Shown: positions 1-5,831 of the stretch, one piece after another | Layout of the letters: every line of letters begins with the position of its first letter | Position numbering within the stretch: position 1 is the stretch's first letter | Assembly (NCBI GenBank): GCA_018241865.1 | Contig: JAFECY010000065.1 | Span: forward strand, 1-5,831 | Source: Pseudomonadota bacterium | GTDB taxonomy: Bacteria > Pseudomonadota > Gammaproteobacteria > Burkholderiales > Burkholderiaceae_D | Length of the DNA stretch: 5,831 nucleotides | Direction: 5' to 3' | Program-made: the position numbers and the translations under genes | The notes under the pieces: generated by a model | What the model saw: the letters and a program-made list of their open reading frames with translations, nothing else | The model's database searches: none | Told to the model about the DNA's origin: nothing

Positions 1-199
1 AAAGCCATTTTGCGCTACGACATTCATTGATTGTGTTTTCTTTTCATGATTTCAATTGCGACGCCTGCCGACGTGTCTCGCGGCACGGGTTTCAAGCGTA
101 GCACGCCTGTCCAAATACCCGTGAATTTGCTATTGTCTTGCTCTTGCGCCATGCCGATTACGCTCAGGCATTTTCCTTTTATTCGACCGCTTGTCCCTC
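1..199. other. Non-coding region upstream of purT
   Basis: No convincing gene lies here. Open frames that enter this stretch run on out of frame into purT and have no family features. The region is more AT-rich and T-rich than the genes, with pyrimidine tracts near 33-44 and 171-181, as expected of a promoter region. I see no clear operator, riboswitch or tRNA. The minus strand has an ATG at 8-6 that could begin a divergent gene leaving the window, but only two codons are visible and it has no Shine-Dalgarno, so I do not call it. Confidence 0.6.
108..136 (+). promoter_or_regulatory. Candidate purT promoter (extended -10)
   Basis: The segment TGCTATTGT at 128-136 reads as an extended -10 (TGn followed by TATTGT, 4 of 6 matches to TATAAT). 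A poor -35 (TGTCCA, 108-113, 3 of 6) lies 17 bases upstream. Transcription would begin near 143, giving a leader of about 57 bases before the purT ATG. This was read by eye against the sigma70 consensus. No PurR-type operator could be recognised. Confidence 0.25.
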
Positions 200-1414
200 A
201 TGAACATTCCCGTCCGCCTTGGCACACCTTTATCGCCTTCTGCCGTCAAAGTTATGCTGCTCGGCTCGGGCGAATTGGGCAAAGAAGTCATTATCTCGCT
301 GCAGCGTCTGGGCGTCGAAGTGATCGCAGTGGATCGCTACCCCGACGCGCCCGGCCACCAAGTCGCGCACCGTTCGCATGTCATCAATATGGCAGATGGC
401 GCAGCACTGGCAACGCTGATCGCGCAGGAGCAGCCTGATCTAGTGGTACCGGAAATCGAAGCCATCGCCACGCCAACGCTAGTCGAACTGGAACAAGCCG
501 GCAAAGTCACCGTCATCCCAACCGCGCGCGCGGCTTGGCTGACCATGAACCGCGAAGGCATCCGCAGGCTGGCAGCGGAAGAATTGCACTTACCAACCTC
601 TCCCTACCGCTTCGCCGACAGTCTGGCCGAATTGCGCGCTGCCTGCGTGGAAATCGGCTTTCCCTGCGTGATTAAGCCGGTGATGTCATCTTCCGGCAAA
701 GGGCAATCGCGCATCGACAGCGCCGCCGAAATCGACGCCGCTTGGCAGTACGCCGCGGCCGGCAGCCGGGTCGATGCCGGCAGCGTCATCGTCGAAGGTT
801 TTGTCGATTTCGATTATGAGATCACACAACTGACGGTACGTGCGCGCAACGAACATGGCACTGTCGATACGCATTTTTGCGCGCCGATCGGCCACCTGCA
901 AGAGCACGGCGATTACGTGGAATCGTGGCAACCGCACCCGATGCCGGCGTCCGCGCTGGCGCGTGCGCGCGAAATCGCCAAAGCAGTCACCGACAACCTC
1001 GGTGGATTAGGCGTCTTCGGCGTCGAGCTATTCATCAAGGGCGACATGGTGTGGTTTTCCGAAGTCAGCCCGCGTCCGCATGACACCGGCTTGGTCACGC
1101 TAGCCAGCCAAGTGCAGAGCGAATTCGAGTTGCACGCCAAGGCCATCCTCGGTCTGCCGGTCGATGTGTCGCTGCAAACACCGGCCGCCTCGGCCGTCAT
1201 CTACGGTCAGCATGAAGCAAAAGCCATCGCCTTCGAGGGTGTGGCGGACGCGCTGCGTTTACCCGGCGTCGATATCCGCTTGTTCGGCAAACCGGAATCT
1301 TTCGCGCGACGGCGCATGGGCGTCGCCTTGGCACGCGCCGCCGACATCGACCACGCCCGCGACATCGCCAAGCAAGCAGCCGCCAAAGTCAAACCAGTGA
1401 TCGTCGGTTCATAA
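200..1414 (+). CDS. purT: Formate-dependent phosphoribosylglycinamide formyltransferase (GAR transformylase 2)
   Basis: PurT makes formyl-GAR from GAR, formate and ATP through a formyl-phosphate intermediate, the folate-independent version of the third step of purine synthesis, in the cytoplasm. The 404-residue product closely resembles E. coli PurT (392 aa) along its whole length. Seen in order: the N-terminal GAR-binding loop GSGELGKEV (22-30); VPEIEAIAT (83-91) with Glu85; [18 protein letters not shown] (117-134); the ATP-grasp lysine and glycine loop [11 protein letters not shown] (159-169); the metal-binding glutamates Glu276 and Glu288; SPRPHDTG (290-297) with Asp295; and the C-terminal FGKPE plus an arginine cluster (362-372). 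All expected active-site residues are present. The ATG at 200 is preferred because it gives a family-like N-terminus; an in-frame TTG at 191 would add three residues. Neither has a recognisable Shine-Dalgarno. The gene ends in TAA and stands alone, converging on the acylase gene. The alternative, PurK, is excluded by the PurT-specific motifs. Confidence 0.97.
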   Translation: MNIPVRLGTPLSPSAVKVMLLGSGELGKEVIISLQRLGVEVIAVDRYPDAPGHQVAHRSHVINMADGAALATLIAQEQPDLVVPEIEAIATPTLVELEQAGKVTVIPTARAAWLTMNREGIRRLAAEELHLPTSPYRFADSLAELRAACVEIGFPCVIKPVMSSSGKGQSRIDSAAEIDAAWQYAAAGSRVDAGSVIVEGFVDFDYEITQLTVRARNEHGTVDTHFCAPIGHLQEHGDYVESWQPHPMPASALARAREIAKAVTDNLGGLGVFGVELFIKGDMVWFSEVSPRPHDTGLVTLASQVQSEFELHAKAILGLPVDVSLQTPAASAVIYGQHEAKAIAFEGVADALRLPGVDIRLFGKPESFARRRMGVALARAADIDHARDIAKQAAAKVKPVIVGS

Positions 1415-1454
1415 AATTTTCCTTGCCGTTCACTACGGCCGCACTATGGCAGCA
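1415..1454. other. Convergent intergenic gap with a weak hairpin
   Basis: Forty bases separate the stop codons of purT and the acylase gene. A 5-bp stem, GCCGT (1425-1429) with ACGGC (1435-1439) around a 5-base loop, could form. Read on the minus strand it is followed, after AAGG, by AAAATTTT, so it could be a weak terminator for the acylase transcript. Read on the plus strand no T-run follows. A strong bidirectional terminator is not visible. Confidence 0.35.
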
Positions 1455-1461
1455 CTACGGC
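1431..1461. repeat. Three-copy short tandem repeat, 11-base period
   Basis: CACTAYGGC occurs three times at a regular 11-base spacing: 1431-1439 (C variant), 1442-1450 (T variant) and 1453-1461 (C variant). The third copy includes the acylase stop codon (TAG on the minus strand, 1457-1455) and the last sense codon. The array is short and may have arisen by local slippage. No function is evident, and it does not resemble a known mobile-element end. Confidence 0.6.
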
Positions 1462-3896
1462 GTTAGCGTCAACACGCCCAAGCTGCCCTGCTCCACCGCT
1501 TCCCGCTTCATCCGCATCGGCACATACTGCACCGCCGCCCAGCGCGCCGCGAAGTTGCGGTACAGCGGCGAAAACACATTGCCAGACTGTCCGCTGGAAT
1601 GCATGAAGCGCGAATTTTCCAGATTGCCCAAGTCATACAGCGCGCGCAAACCGGGCGCATGGACATTGGCATAAGGCTGTAGCGCATCACCCGGATTATT
1701 GCGACCGGCATTGATGCTGAAGGCGTCGCCCGGCGATGGTACGTCAATGTCGAACCAACGCGCTAGCGCAGGAATTTTGCCGAATGGACGATGCGCCGCA
1801 TGCGCCATATGCGCCACACCCCAGCGCCACTTGTGCATATCATCGCCATACCGCCCGCGCAAATCGGCCAGCGCAGCATCCAGTGAAATCGATAAGGCTG
1901 CGCCGCAACCGGCAGCCTGTTCAGCGACAGCTTGCGATGTATCGCGGCACCAGCGCGACTGGCCATCGGTATCGTGCAACACATTTACCAAGACGCGCTG
2001 AAAATTACGGTACTCCCAGTATTCCTTGACGATGTCCGCGCCCAACTCGTCACTGAAAATTTGCTTCGACAAAGCGCGCACCCAAGCCGTAGCGATCAAA
2101 GGCTCGGCGCGATCTGCCGTCATGCGGCCGTCCCAGTGCGCCAACAAATCGAGCGCAGCGCGCGCCTGTGCCGAACGCGGCGTGGTCTGGCGCAACACCG
2201 GCAATAAATCGCGCATCGCCGGCGACAGATCGTCTTTCTGAATCGCGGCGAAACTGTCGAGGTCGTGCAAGGGTCGGGCGCTCAACAATTCAGCGATGCG
2301 ATCGGCGCGATACGGCAACGTCCATTCACTCGTGAGGAAATACCGATAGCGATCATCGACAATTTTTTGGTTCGCTGTGACAATGCGCTGGCTGGCGGGA
2401 TTGAACTGCTGCGGCAACTGCGCGAAGGGAATGAAGCCGTCCCAGTCGTAACGCGATAACCAACCGGGCGCGGGCGCCAGTCCCTTGAGATCGTTGCCCG
2501 GCTTGCGTATCGGCACCATGCCAGCGGCGATGAAACCGATGTTGCCATCCACATCGGCATACACCATGTTCTGTTGCGGCGCAGAGAAATGCCGCGCGGC
2601 TTGCAAGAATTGCGTCCAGTTTTTCGCATGATTCAGTTCGACGCCGGACTGCAAAGTTAAATCATCATCTCGCAGCGCCGTCCAAGCAAAAGCCACGGCA
2701 TATTGTTGCGCATCCAGCCCCGTTTTCTCCAGCACCGGTAACGCGCCGGTGATGATCGGCCCGTGCCGACTCTCGCGCACTTCGAGACGCACATCCGGCG
2801 CACCCTTGACCTTGATAGTTTCGACGCGACGTTTGAATGCCGCCCAACCGCTTGGCGTTTGATACTGCTGATGATTTTCAGGATGGATGCGCTCGATATA
2901 TAAATCCTGCACATCCGGCGCAGTGTTGGTGAAAGCCCAAGCGATTCGGTCGTTATGCCCAAGCACGACGACCGGTATGCCCGGCAGCATGCCGCCGATC
3001 ACGTTCAGACCCGGCGCGGAAAGATGGGCGAAATACCACAACGACGGCACGCTCAGGCCGAGGTGCGGATCATTGGCCAGCAGCGGTTTGCCCGTGGTCG
3101 AGAGCTTGCCGCTCACCGCCCAGTTGTTCGAGCCCATGCCCTCGACCAATGAAGGCGGCGCGATGTCGCGCACCGCGGCCAGTTGTTGCGTCGTGCCGGC
3201 CAGTTGGCGATAGAAATTGGTGTAATCCATCGTGGCAAGCGGCGCGTCGCCCGGATACGGCGCGAGAAATTGTTGGATTTGTTGCAGCGACAAACGCTGC
3301 GCCAAGCGCATACGCAGGATTTCCTGGCTCCAATTCGCACCCAAGTCCCAAGCCATCATGGTTTGCCAAGCGATCGAATCGGCCGGTTGCCAAGGTTCCG
3401 GTGCAGGAGCGCCGGTAATAACGAACTCCGGTGGCAACGGCCCCTTGCGCGTGGCGAGATACGCATTGATGCCGCGTGCGTAAGCGTCGAGCACCGCACG
3501 CGCTTCCGGCGACAGATTGGCGAGGATGCGCTCGGCGTTGCGGCGGATGCCTAGCGTGCGTAAAAAACGGTCGGTGCCCAACGCATTCGGCCCGAGAATT
3601 TCTGCCATGCGGCCGGCGGCGATGCGACGATTCATTTCCAACTGCCACAGCCGGTCTTGCGCGTGGACGAAGCCGAGCGCGAAGTACGCATCGGCATCCG
3701 TGCTGGCGTAGATATGCGGCACGCCCTCGGCATCGCGCACGATATCGACAGGCGCGACCGGCGCCGACAGCCCCGCCATCTGCAAGCGTCCGTCGATTTG
3801 CGGCTGGCTGGCGCTGCGATACCAGAGCAAACCGCCGCCCAACACCAACAGCACGACCAGCAAGCTCATCCCGATCCATTTCAACAACTTGCGCAT
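1455..3896 (-). CDS. Penicillin acylase family protein (Ntn-hydrolase, periplasmic amidase)
   Basis: The 813-residue precursor has the layout of peptidase family S45 amidases, which self-cleave into alpha and beta subunits and hydrolyse acyl-amide bonds. An N-terminal basic stretch (MRKLLKWIG) and a hydrophobic segment (about 9-26) form a signal peptide or anchor. The alpha region has [10 protein letters not shown] (55-64) and [16 protein letters not shown] (76-91). The predicted nucleophile is Ser256 in [11 protein letters not shown] (253-263), the first residue of a beta subunit of about 558 aa. Family motifs follow: LANDPHLGL (273-281), HGPI (378-381), [11 protein letters not shown] (445-455), TAN (507-509) with Asn509 as probable oxyanion residue, and a C-terminal SGQSGN (768-773). 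The only two cysteines, 650 and 664, probably form a disulfide, which fits export. The ATG at 3896 is chosen because GGAGA (3905-3901) lies 4 bases upstream; an in-frame TTG at 3917 would add seven residues. GSNNW also occurs in acyl-homoserine-lactone acylases such as QuiP, but substrate cannot be read from sequence. It is divergent from nadB. Confidence 0.93.
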   Translation of the reverse strand: MRKLLKWIGMSLLVVLLVLGGGLLWYRSASQPQIDGRLQMAGLSAPVAPVDIVRDAEGVPHIYASTDADAYFALGFVHAQDRLWQLEMNRRIAAGRMAEILGPNALGTDRFLRTLGIRRNAERILANLSPEARAVLDAYARGINAYLATRKGPLPPEFVITGAPAPEPWQPADSIAWQTMMAWDLGANWSQEILRMRLAQRLSLQQIQQFLAPYPGDAPLATMDYTNFYRQLAGTTQQLAAVRDIAPPSLVEGMGSNNWAVSGKLSTTGKPLLANDPHLGLSVPSLWYFAHLSAPGLNVIGGMLPGIPVVVLGHNDRIAWAFTNTAPDVQDLYIERIHPENHQQYQTPSGWAAFKRRVETIKVKGAPDVRLEVRESRHGPIITGALPVLEKTGLDAQQYAVAFAWTALRDDDLTLQSGVELNHAKNWTQFLQAARHFSAPQQNMVYADVDGNIGFIAAGMVPIRKPGNDLKGLAPAPGWLSRYDWDGFIPFAQLPQQFNPASQRIVTANQKIVDDRYRYFLTSEWTLPYRADRIAELLSARPLHDLDSFAAIQKDDLSPAMRDLLPVLRQTTPRSAQARAALDLLAHWDGRMTADRAEPLIATAWVRALSKQIFSDELGADIVKEYWEYRNFQRVLVNVLHDTDGQSRWCRDTSQAVAEQAAGCGAALSISLDAALADLRGRYGDDMHKWRWGVAHMAHAAHRPFGKIPALARWFDIDVPSPGDAFSINAGRNNPGDALQPYANVHAPGLRALYDLGNLENSRFMHSSGQSGNVFSPLYRNFAARWAAVQYVPMRMKREAVEQGSLGVLTLTP

Positions 3897-3900
3897 GGCT

Positions 3901-3905
3901 TCTCC
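3901..3905 (-). promoter_or_regulatory. Shine-Dalgarno of the acylase gene
   Basis: On the minus strand GGAGA is followed by AGCC and then the ATG at 3896. This is a good ribosome binding site at normal spacing. It decides the start in favour of this ATG over the upstream in-frame TTG at 3917, and places the basic residues and hydrophobic segment right at the N-terminus, as expected for an exported protein. Confidence 0.75.
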
Positions 3906-3931
3906 ACTCAGACCCAAGACCGAGCCGGCAG

Positions 3932-3960
3932 GTTATCATAGAGCGCATTCCGCACATCAA
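3932..3960 (-). promoter_or_regulatory. Candidate acylase promoter
   Basis: On the minus strand TTGATG (3960-3955, 4 of 6 matches to TTGACA) is followed after 17 bases by GATAAC (3937-3932, 4 of 6 matches to TATAAT). Transcription would start near 3925, leaving a leader of about 29 bases that contains the Shine-Dalgarno. A better -10 hexamer, TATGAT (3940-3935), lies only 14 bases from the same -35, which is too short. This is a by-eye call. Confidence 0.35.
3934..3939 (+). promoter_or_regulatory. Candidate nadB -10 element
   Basis: TATCAT matches TATAAT at 5 of 6 positions. No good -35 lies 16-18 bases upstream (the region around 3910-3917 reads GACCCA-like), so an activator or a different promoter is possible. 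A start near 3946 would give a leader of about 28 bases to the ATG at 3974, or about 58 to the ATG at 4004. The element overlaps the -10 proposed for the divergent acylase promoter. Confidence 0.25.
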
Positions 3961-3979
3961 GATGATGATTCTCATGGTC
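3961..3979. promoter_or_regulatory. Fur-box-like 19-mer at the nadB start
   Basis: GATGATGATTCTCATGGTC matches the classical Fur box consensus GATAATGATAATCATTATC at 14 of 19 positions when aligned without gaps. It includes the nadB ATG at 3974 and lies just upstream of the -35 proposed for the acylase on the other strand, so a bound repressor could touch either gene. The match may be chance: part of it is a simple GAT triplet run. No Fur gene or other iron gene is in the window. Confidence 0.25.
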
Positions 3980-5599
3980 AAGCCATCGCAACACCCCGAT
4001 CAAATGACATTCGACGTTGCCATCGTCGGCAGCGGCTTGGGCGGCCTGTCGGTCGCCTTGCATCTGGCCAAGACCCGCAAGGTCGCGGTGATTTCCAAGC
4101 GCTCCCTGCTCGACGGCGCCAGCAACTGGGCGCAAGGCGGCATCGCCGCCGTGCTCGATTCCGGCGACAGTTACGAACAGCATCTGAGCGACACCTTGGT
4201 TGCCGGCGCCGGTTTGTGCGACGCAAGCGCCACCCGCTTCATCGTCGAGCACGGCCGCGACGCCATCGAATGGTTGATCGAGCAAGGCGTACCCTTCACC
4301 AAAGATCCGAAGGCCGAATTCGGCTACCACCTGACGCGCGAAGGCGGCCACAGCCAGCGCCGCATCATCCACGCCGCCGATGCCACCGGCCACGCGGTGC
4401 AGGTGACGCTGGAGCAGAAAGTGCGCAACCATCCCAACATCACCCTGCTGGAAAACCACTTCGCCATCGACCTCATCACTTCCGACAAAATCGGCGTGGC
4501 CGTCAGTTCCGCGACCTGTCTCGGCCTGTACGTGCAGGACGTGAATACCGGCAAGGTCCTCACCATCGCCGCCAACCAAACCGTGCTAGCCACCGGCGGC
4601 GCGGGCAAGGTTTATCTCTACACCACCAACCCCGACACCGCTACCGGTGACGGCATCGCCATGGCCTGGCGTGCCGGCTGTCGGGTCGGCAACATGGAAT
4701 TCATCCAGTTCCACCCAACCTGCCTGTACCACCCCTACGCCAAATCCTTCCTCATCAGCGAAGCCGTGCGCGGCGAAGGCGGCTTGCTGAAACTGCCGCC
4801 CAGCGAAGGTTCGGACGCCGGTATGCGCTTCATGCCAGCCCACGACCAGCGCGCCGAACTGGCACCGCGCGACATCGTGGCGCGCGCCATCGACTTCGAA
4901 ATGAAAAAGCGCGGCTTGGATCATGTCGATCTCGACATCAGCCACCAGCCACCAGAATTCCTGCAAGAACACTTCCCGAATATCTATGCGCGCTGCATGG
5001 AGCTCGGTATCGACATCACCAAGCAACCGATTCCCGTGGTGCCGGCCGCGCACTACACCTGCGGCGGCATCGTCACCGACCTCGCCGGCCGCACCGATCT
5101 GCGCGGTCTATACGCCGTCGGCGAAACCGCCTACACCGGCTTGCACGGCGCGAACCGGCTGGCCAGCAACTCGCTGCTCGAATGCGTGGTGCTGGGTCGC
5201 GCGGCGGCGCTGGATATCGAACAGCAAACCGCAAGCACGGCGCACGCCCTGCCCGCTTGGGACGAAAGCCGCGTCAGCAACGCCGACGAGGAAGTGGTCA
5301 TCACCCAGAACTGGGACGAACTGCGCCGCTCAATGTGGAACTACGTCGGCATCGTCCGCACCACCAAGCGCATGGAACGCGCCCAGCACCGCATCCGTTT
5401 GCTGAAGGAAGAAATCGACGAATACTATGCGAATTTCCGCATCACGCCGGATCTGCTGGAATTGCGGAATCTGGTCGAAGTGGCTTCACTGATCGTCAAG
5501 AGCGGACTGTCACGCCGCGAGAGCCGCGGCCTGCACTTCAGCCGGGATTTTCCCGACACCTTGCCGAAGGCCTTGCCGACGGTGTTGACGCCGAAGTAA
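3974..5599 (+). CDS. nadB: L-aspartate oxidase
   Basis: NadB is a cytoplasmic FAD enzyme that oxidises L-aspartate to iminoaspartate, which quinolinate synthase NadA uses in de novo NAD synthesis. The 541-residue product matches the E. coli enzyme (540 aa) in length and throughout in sequence. Seen: an N-terminal dinucleotide-binding motif [13 protein letters not shown] (14-26); [11 protein letters not shown] (50-60) of the FAD site; LTREGGHS (120-127) with Glu123; ATGGAG (206-211); EFIQFHPT (242-249) with His247; [11 protein letters not shown] (297-307) with Arg299; [11 protein letters not shown] (356-366) with His360; [21 protein letters not shown] (383-403) with Arg395; and the C-terminal helical domain with RTTKRMERA (462-470) and ELRNLVEVA (496-504). 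The aspartate-oxidase residues are present, including Glu123, which distinguishes NadB from the related SdhA/FrdA flavoproteins. The start is uncertain: in-frame ATGs lie at 3962, 3965, 3974 and 4004, none with a clear Shine-Dalgarno; 4004 ([11 protein letters not shown]) is a strong alternative at 531 aa. nadA and nadC are not in the window. Confidence 0.96.
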   Translation: MVKPSQHPDQMTFDVAIVGSGLGGLSVALHLAKTRKVAVISKRSLLDGASNWAQGGIAAVLDSGDSYEQHLSDTLVAGAGLCDASATRFIVEHGRDAIEWLIEQGVPFTKDPKAEFGYHLTREGGHSQRRIIHAADATGHAVQVTLEQKVRNHPNITLLENHFAIDLITSDKIGVAVSSATCLGLYVQDVNTGKVLTIAANQTVLATGGAGKVYLYTTNPDTATGDGIAMAWRAGCRVGNMEFIQFHPTCLYHPYAKSFLISEAVRGEGGLLKLPPSEGSDAGMRFMPAHDQRAELAPRDIVARAIDFEMKKRGLDHVDLDISHQPPEFLQEHFPNIYARCMELGIDITKQPIPVVPAAHYTCGGIVTDLAGRTDLRGLYAVGETAYTGLHGANRLASNSLLECVVLGRAAALDIEQQTASTAHALPAWDESRVSNADEEVVITQNWDELRRSMWNYVGIVRTTKRMERAQHRIRLLKEEIDEYYANFRITPDLLELRNLVEVASLIVKSGLSRRESRGLHFSRDFPDTLPKALPTVLTPK

Positions 5600-5610
5600 T
5601 GGCAGCGGAA

Positions 5611-5658
5611 GTGCGTTGAAGAACAGTGCTTCGCACAATCAAGGCAACAACGTCCTTG
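5611..5658 (+). terminator. Weak hairpins after nadB, possible terminator
   Basis: Two small stems follow the nadB stop. In the first, GTGCG (5611-5615) and AAG (5619-5621), with a three-base bulge between them, pair with CTTCGCAC (5629-5636). In the second, CAAGG (5640-5644) pairs with CCTTG (5654-5658). Neither is followed directly by a T-run; the nearest T-rich stretch is at 5671-5682. They could slow or end transcription but do not make a classical intrinsic terminator. Confidence 0.2.
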
Positions 5659-5663
5659 CGACA

Positions 5664-5691
5664 TTGACGCTTTTGTCCTTTTGCTTATACC
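5664..5691 (+). promoter_or_regulatory. Candidate sigma70 promoter after nadB
   Basis: TTGACG (5664-5669, 5 of 6 matches to TTGACA) and TATACC (5686-5691, 4 of 6 matches to TATAAT) are separated by 16 bases. Transcription would start near 5698 and run out of the window, so the promoter would serve a downstream gene or a small RNA. This is the best -35/-10 pair I could find in the non-coding parts of the window, but it was read by eye only. Confidence 0.35.
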
Positions 5692-5723
5692 CTGCCTATT
5701 CTTCGCGCATTCGGTGAGAATCA

Positions 5724-5756
5724 ATGGCCATGCGGGCTTCGGATAGACTAGGTTGA
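5724..5756 (+). CDS. Possible 10-codon leader ORF
   Basis: ATG at 5724 opens a frame of ten codons (MAMRASDRLG) ending in TGA at 5754-5756. GGTGAG at 5713-5718 lies five bases upstream and is a fair Shine-Dalgarno. The ORF lies about 26 bases after the predicted start of the candidate promoter at 5664-5691. It has no run of a single amino acid that would suggest attenuation, and an ORF this short can occur by chance. I do not recognise it. Confidence 0.15.
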   Translation: MAMRASDRLG

Positions 5757-5831
5757 ATTTTCCTTGTTTTCGCTGGCCGGATAATTTACCAAAATGCAAA
5801 TTAAATCAAGTTATGCGTAATCTCGCCGACG

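Larger units (their letters stand above)
5600..5831. other. Non-coding region downstream of nadB
   Basis: No gene of normal length is supported in the last 232 bases. The stretch becomes clearly AT-rich after about 5750, unlike the coding DNA. It holds two weak hairpins just after nadB, a plausible plus-strand promoter near 5664-5691 and mini-ORFs at 5724 and 5794. A minus-strand open frame that enters this region from nadB is the antisense shadow of the nadB C-terminus and has no family features. Confidence 0.55.

Noticed and set aside
31..438. Open frame starting upstream of purT and overlapping its 5' end
   Set aside because: It overlaps purT out of frame for more than half its length, begins with TTG without a ribosome binding site, and has no recognisable features.
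3476..3973. N-terminal extension of the nadB reading frame by 166 codons
   Set aside because: It lies entirely antisense to the acylase N-terminal region and the intergenic gap, is arginine- and alanine-rich low-complexity sequence, and NadB is already full length from the ATG at 3974 or 4004.
3070..3981. 303-codon minus-strand open frame overlapping the acylase
   Set aside because: It is the acylase gene read in a shifted frame. The correct frame has all family motifs, and this one is arginine-rich without any.
3908..4579. Long minus-strand open frame (223 codons) antisense to nadB
   Set aside because: It is the frame shadow of a GC-rich gene. The opposite strand encodes a fully conserved NadB, and the translated product is repetitive in Gly, Ala, Val and Asp with no family motifs.
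3889..4650. 253-codon plus-strand open frame overlapping nadB in another frame
   Set aside because: Its product is dominated by Arg, His, Pro and Gln, typical of a shifted frame of GC-rich coding DNA, and shows no domain.
5425..5799. Minus-strand open frame of 124 codons over the nadB 3' end and downstream region
   Set aside because: More than half of it is antisense to the conserved NadB C-terminus, the rest is AT-rich non-coding sequence, and the product has no family signal.
1..5831. Mobile element, CRISPR, toxin-antitoxin or defence system
   Set aside because: No transposase, integrase, terminal inverted repeats, CRISPR-like repeats or small paired ORFs were seen. All three genes are intact core or common chromosomal genes with similar base composition.

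Overview
The window looks like ordinary chromosomal housekeeping DNA from a GC-rich betaproteobacterium. The Burkholderiales, and within them the Oxalobacteraceae (Herminiimonas/Herbaspirillum/Janthinobacterium type), are my best guess from protein style, codon use and gene content; this is an inference, not a database match. Three full-length, intact protein genes cover most of the window. I see no rRNA, tRNA, CRISPR array, insertion sequence, phage gene or other mobile element.

Layout: positions 1-199 are non-coding, probably the purT promoter region. purT (200-1414, +) encodes the formate-dependent GAR transformylase of purine synthesis. It converges on a penicillin-acylase-family gene (1455-3896, -) across a 40-base gap that carries a small 11-base-period repeat. 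The acylase gene is divergent from nadB (about 3974-5599, +), L-aspartate oxidase of de novo NAD synthesis, across a 77-base intergenic region that must hold both promoters. Positions 5600-5831 are non-coding. They hold weak hairpins after nadB, a plausible sigma70-type promoter and very short ORFs that may belong to the leader of a gene beyond the window.

Functionally, purT and nadB are both cytoplasmic nucleotide/cofactor biosynthesis enzymes, but they are separated and nothing shows co-transcription. The acylase is predicted to be exported or membrane-anchored in the periplasm and to act on an unknown amide, possibly an acyl-homoserine lactone or another acylated amine. Nothing links it metabolically to its neighbours.

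I did not find a convincing novel system. The most checkable oddities are a Fur-box-like 19-mer at the nadB start (14 of 19 matches by eye), overlapping divergent -10 candidates between the acylase and nadB, the 11-base-period repeat at the purT/acylase junction, and a possible promoter plus mini-ORF leader after nadB.
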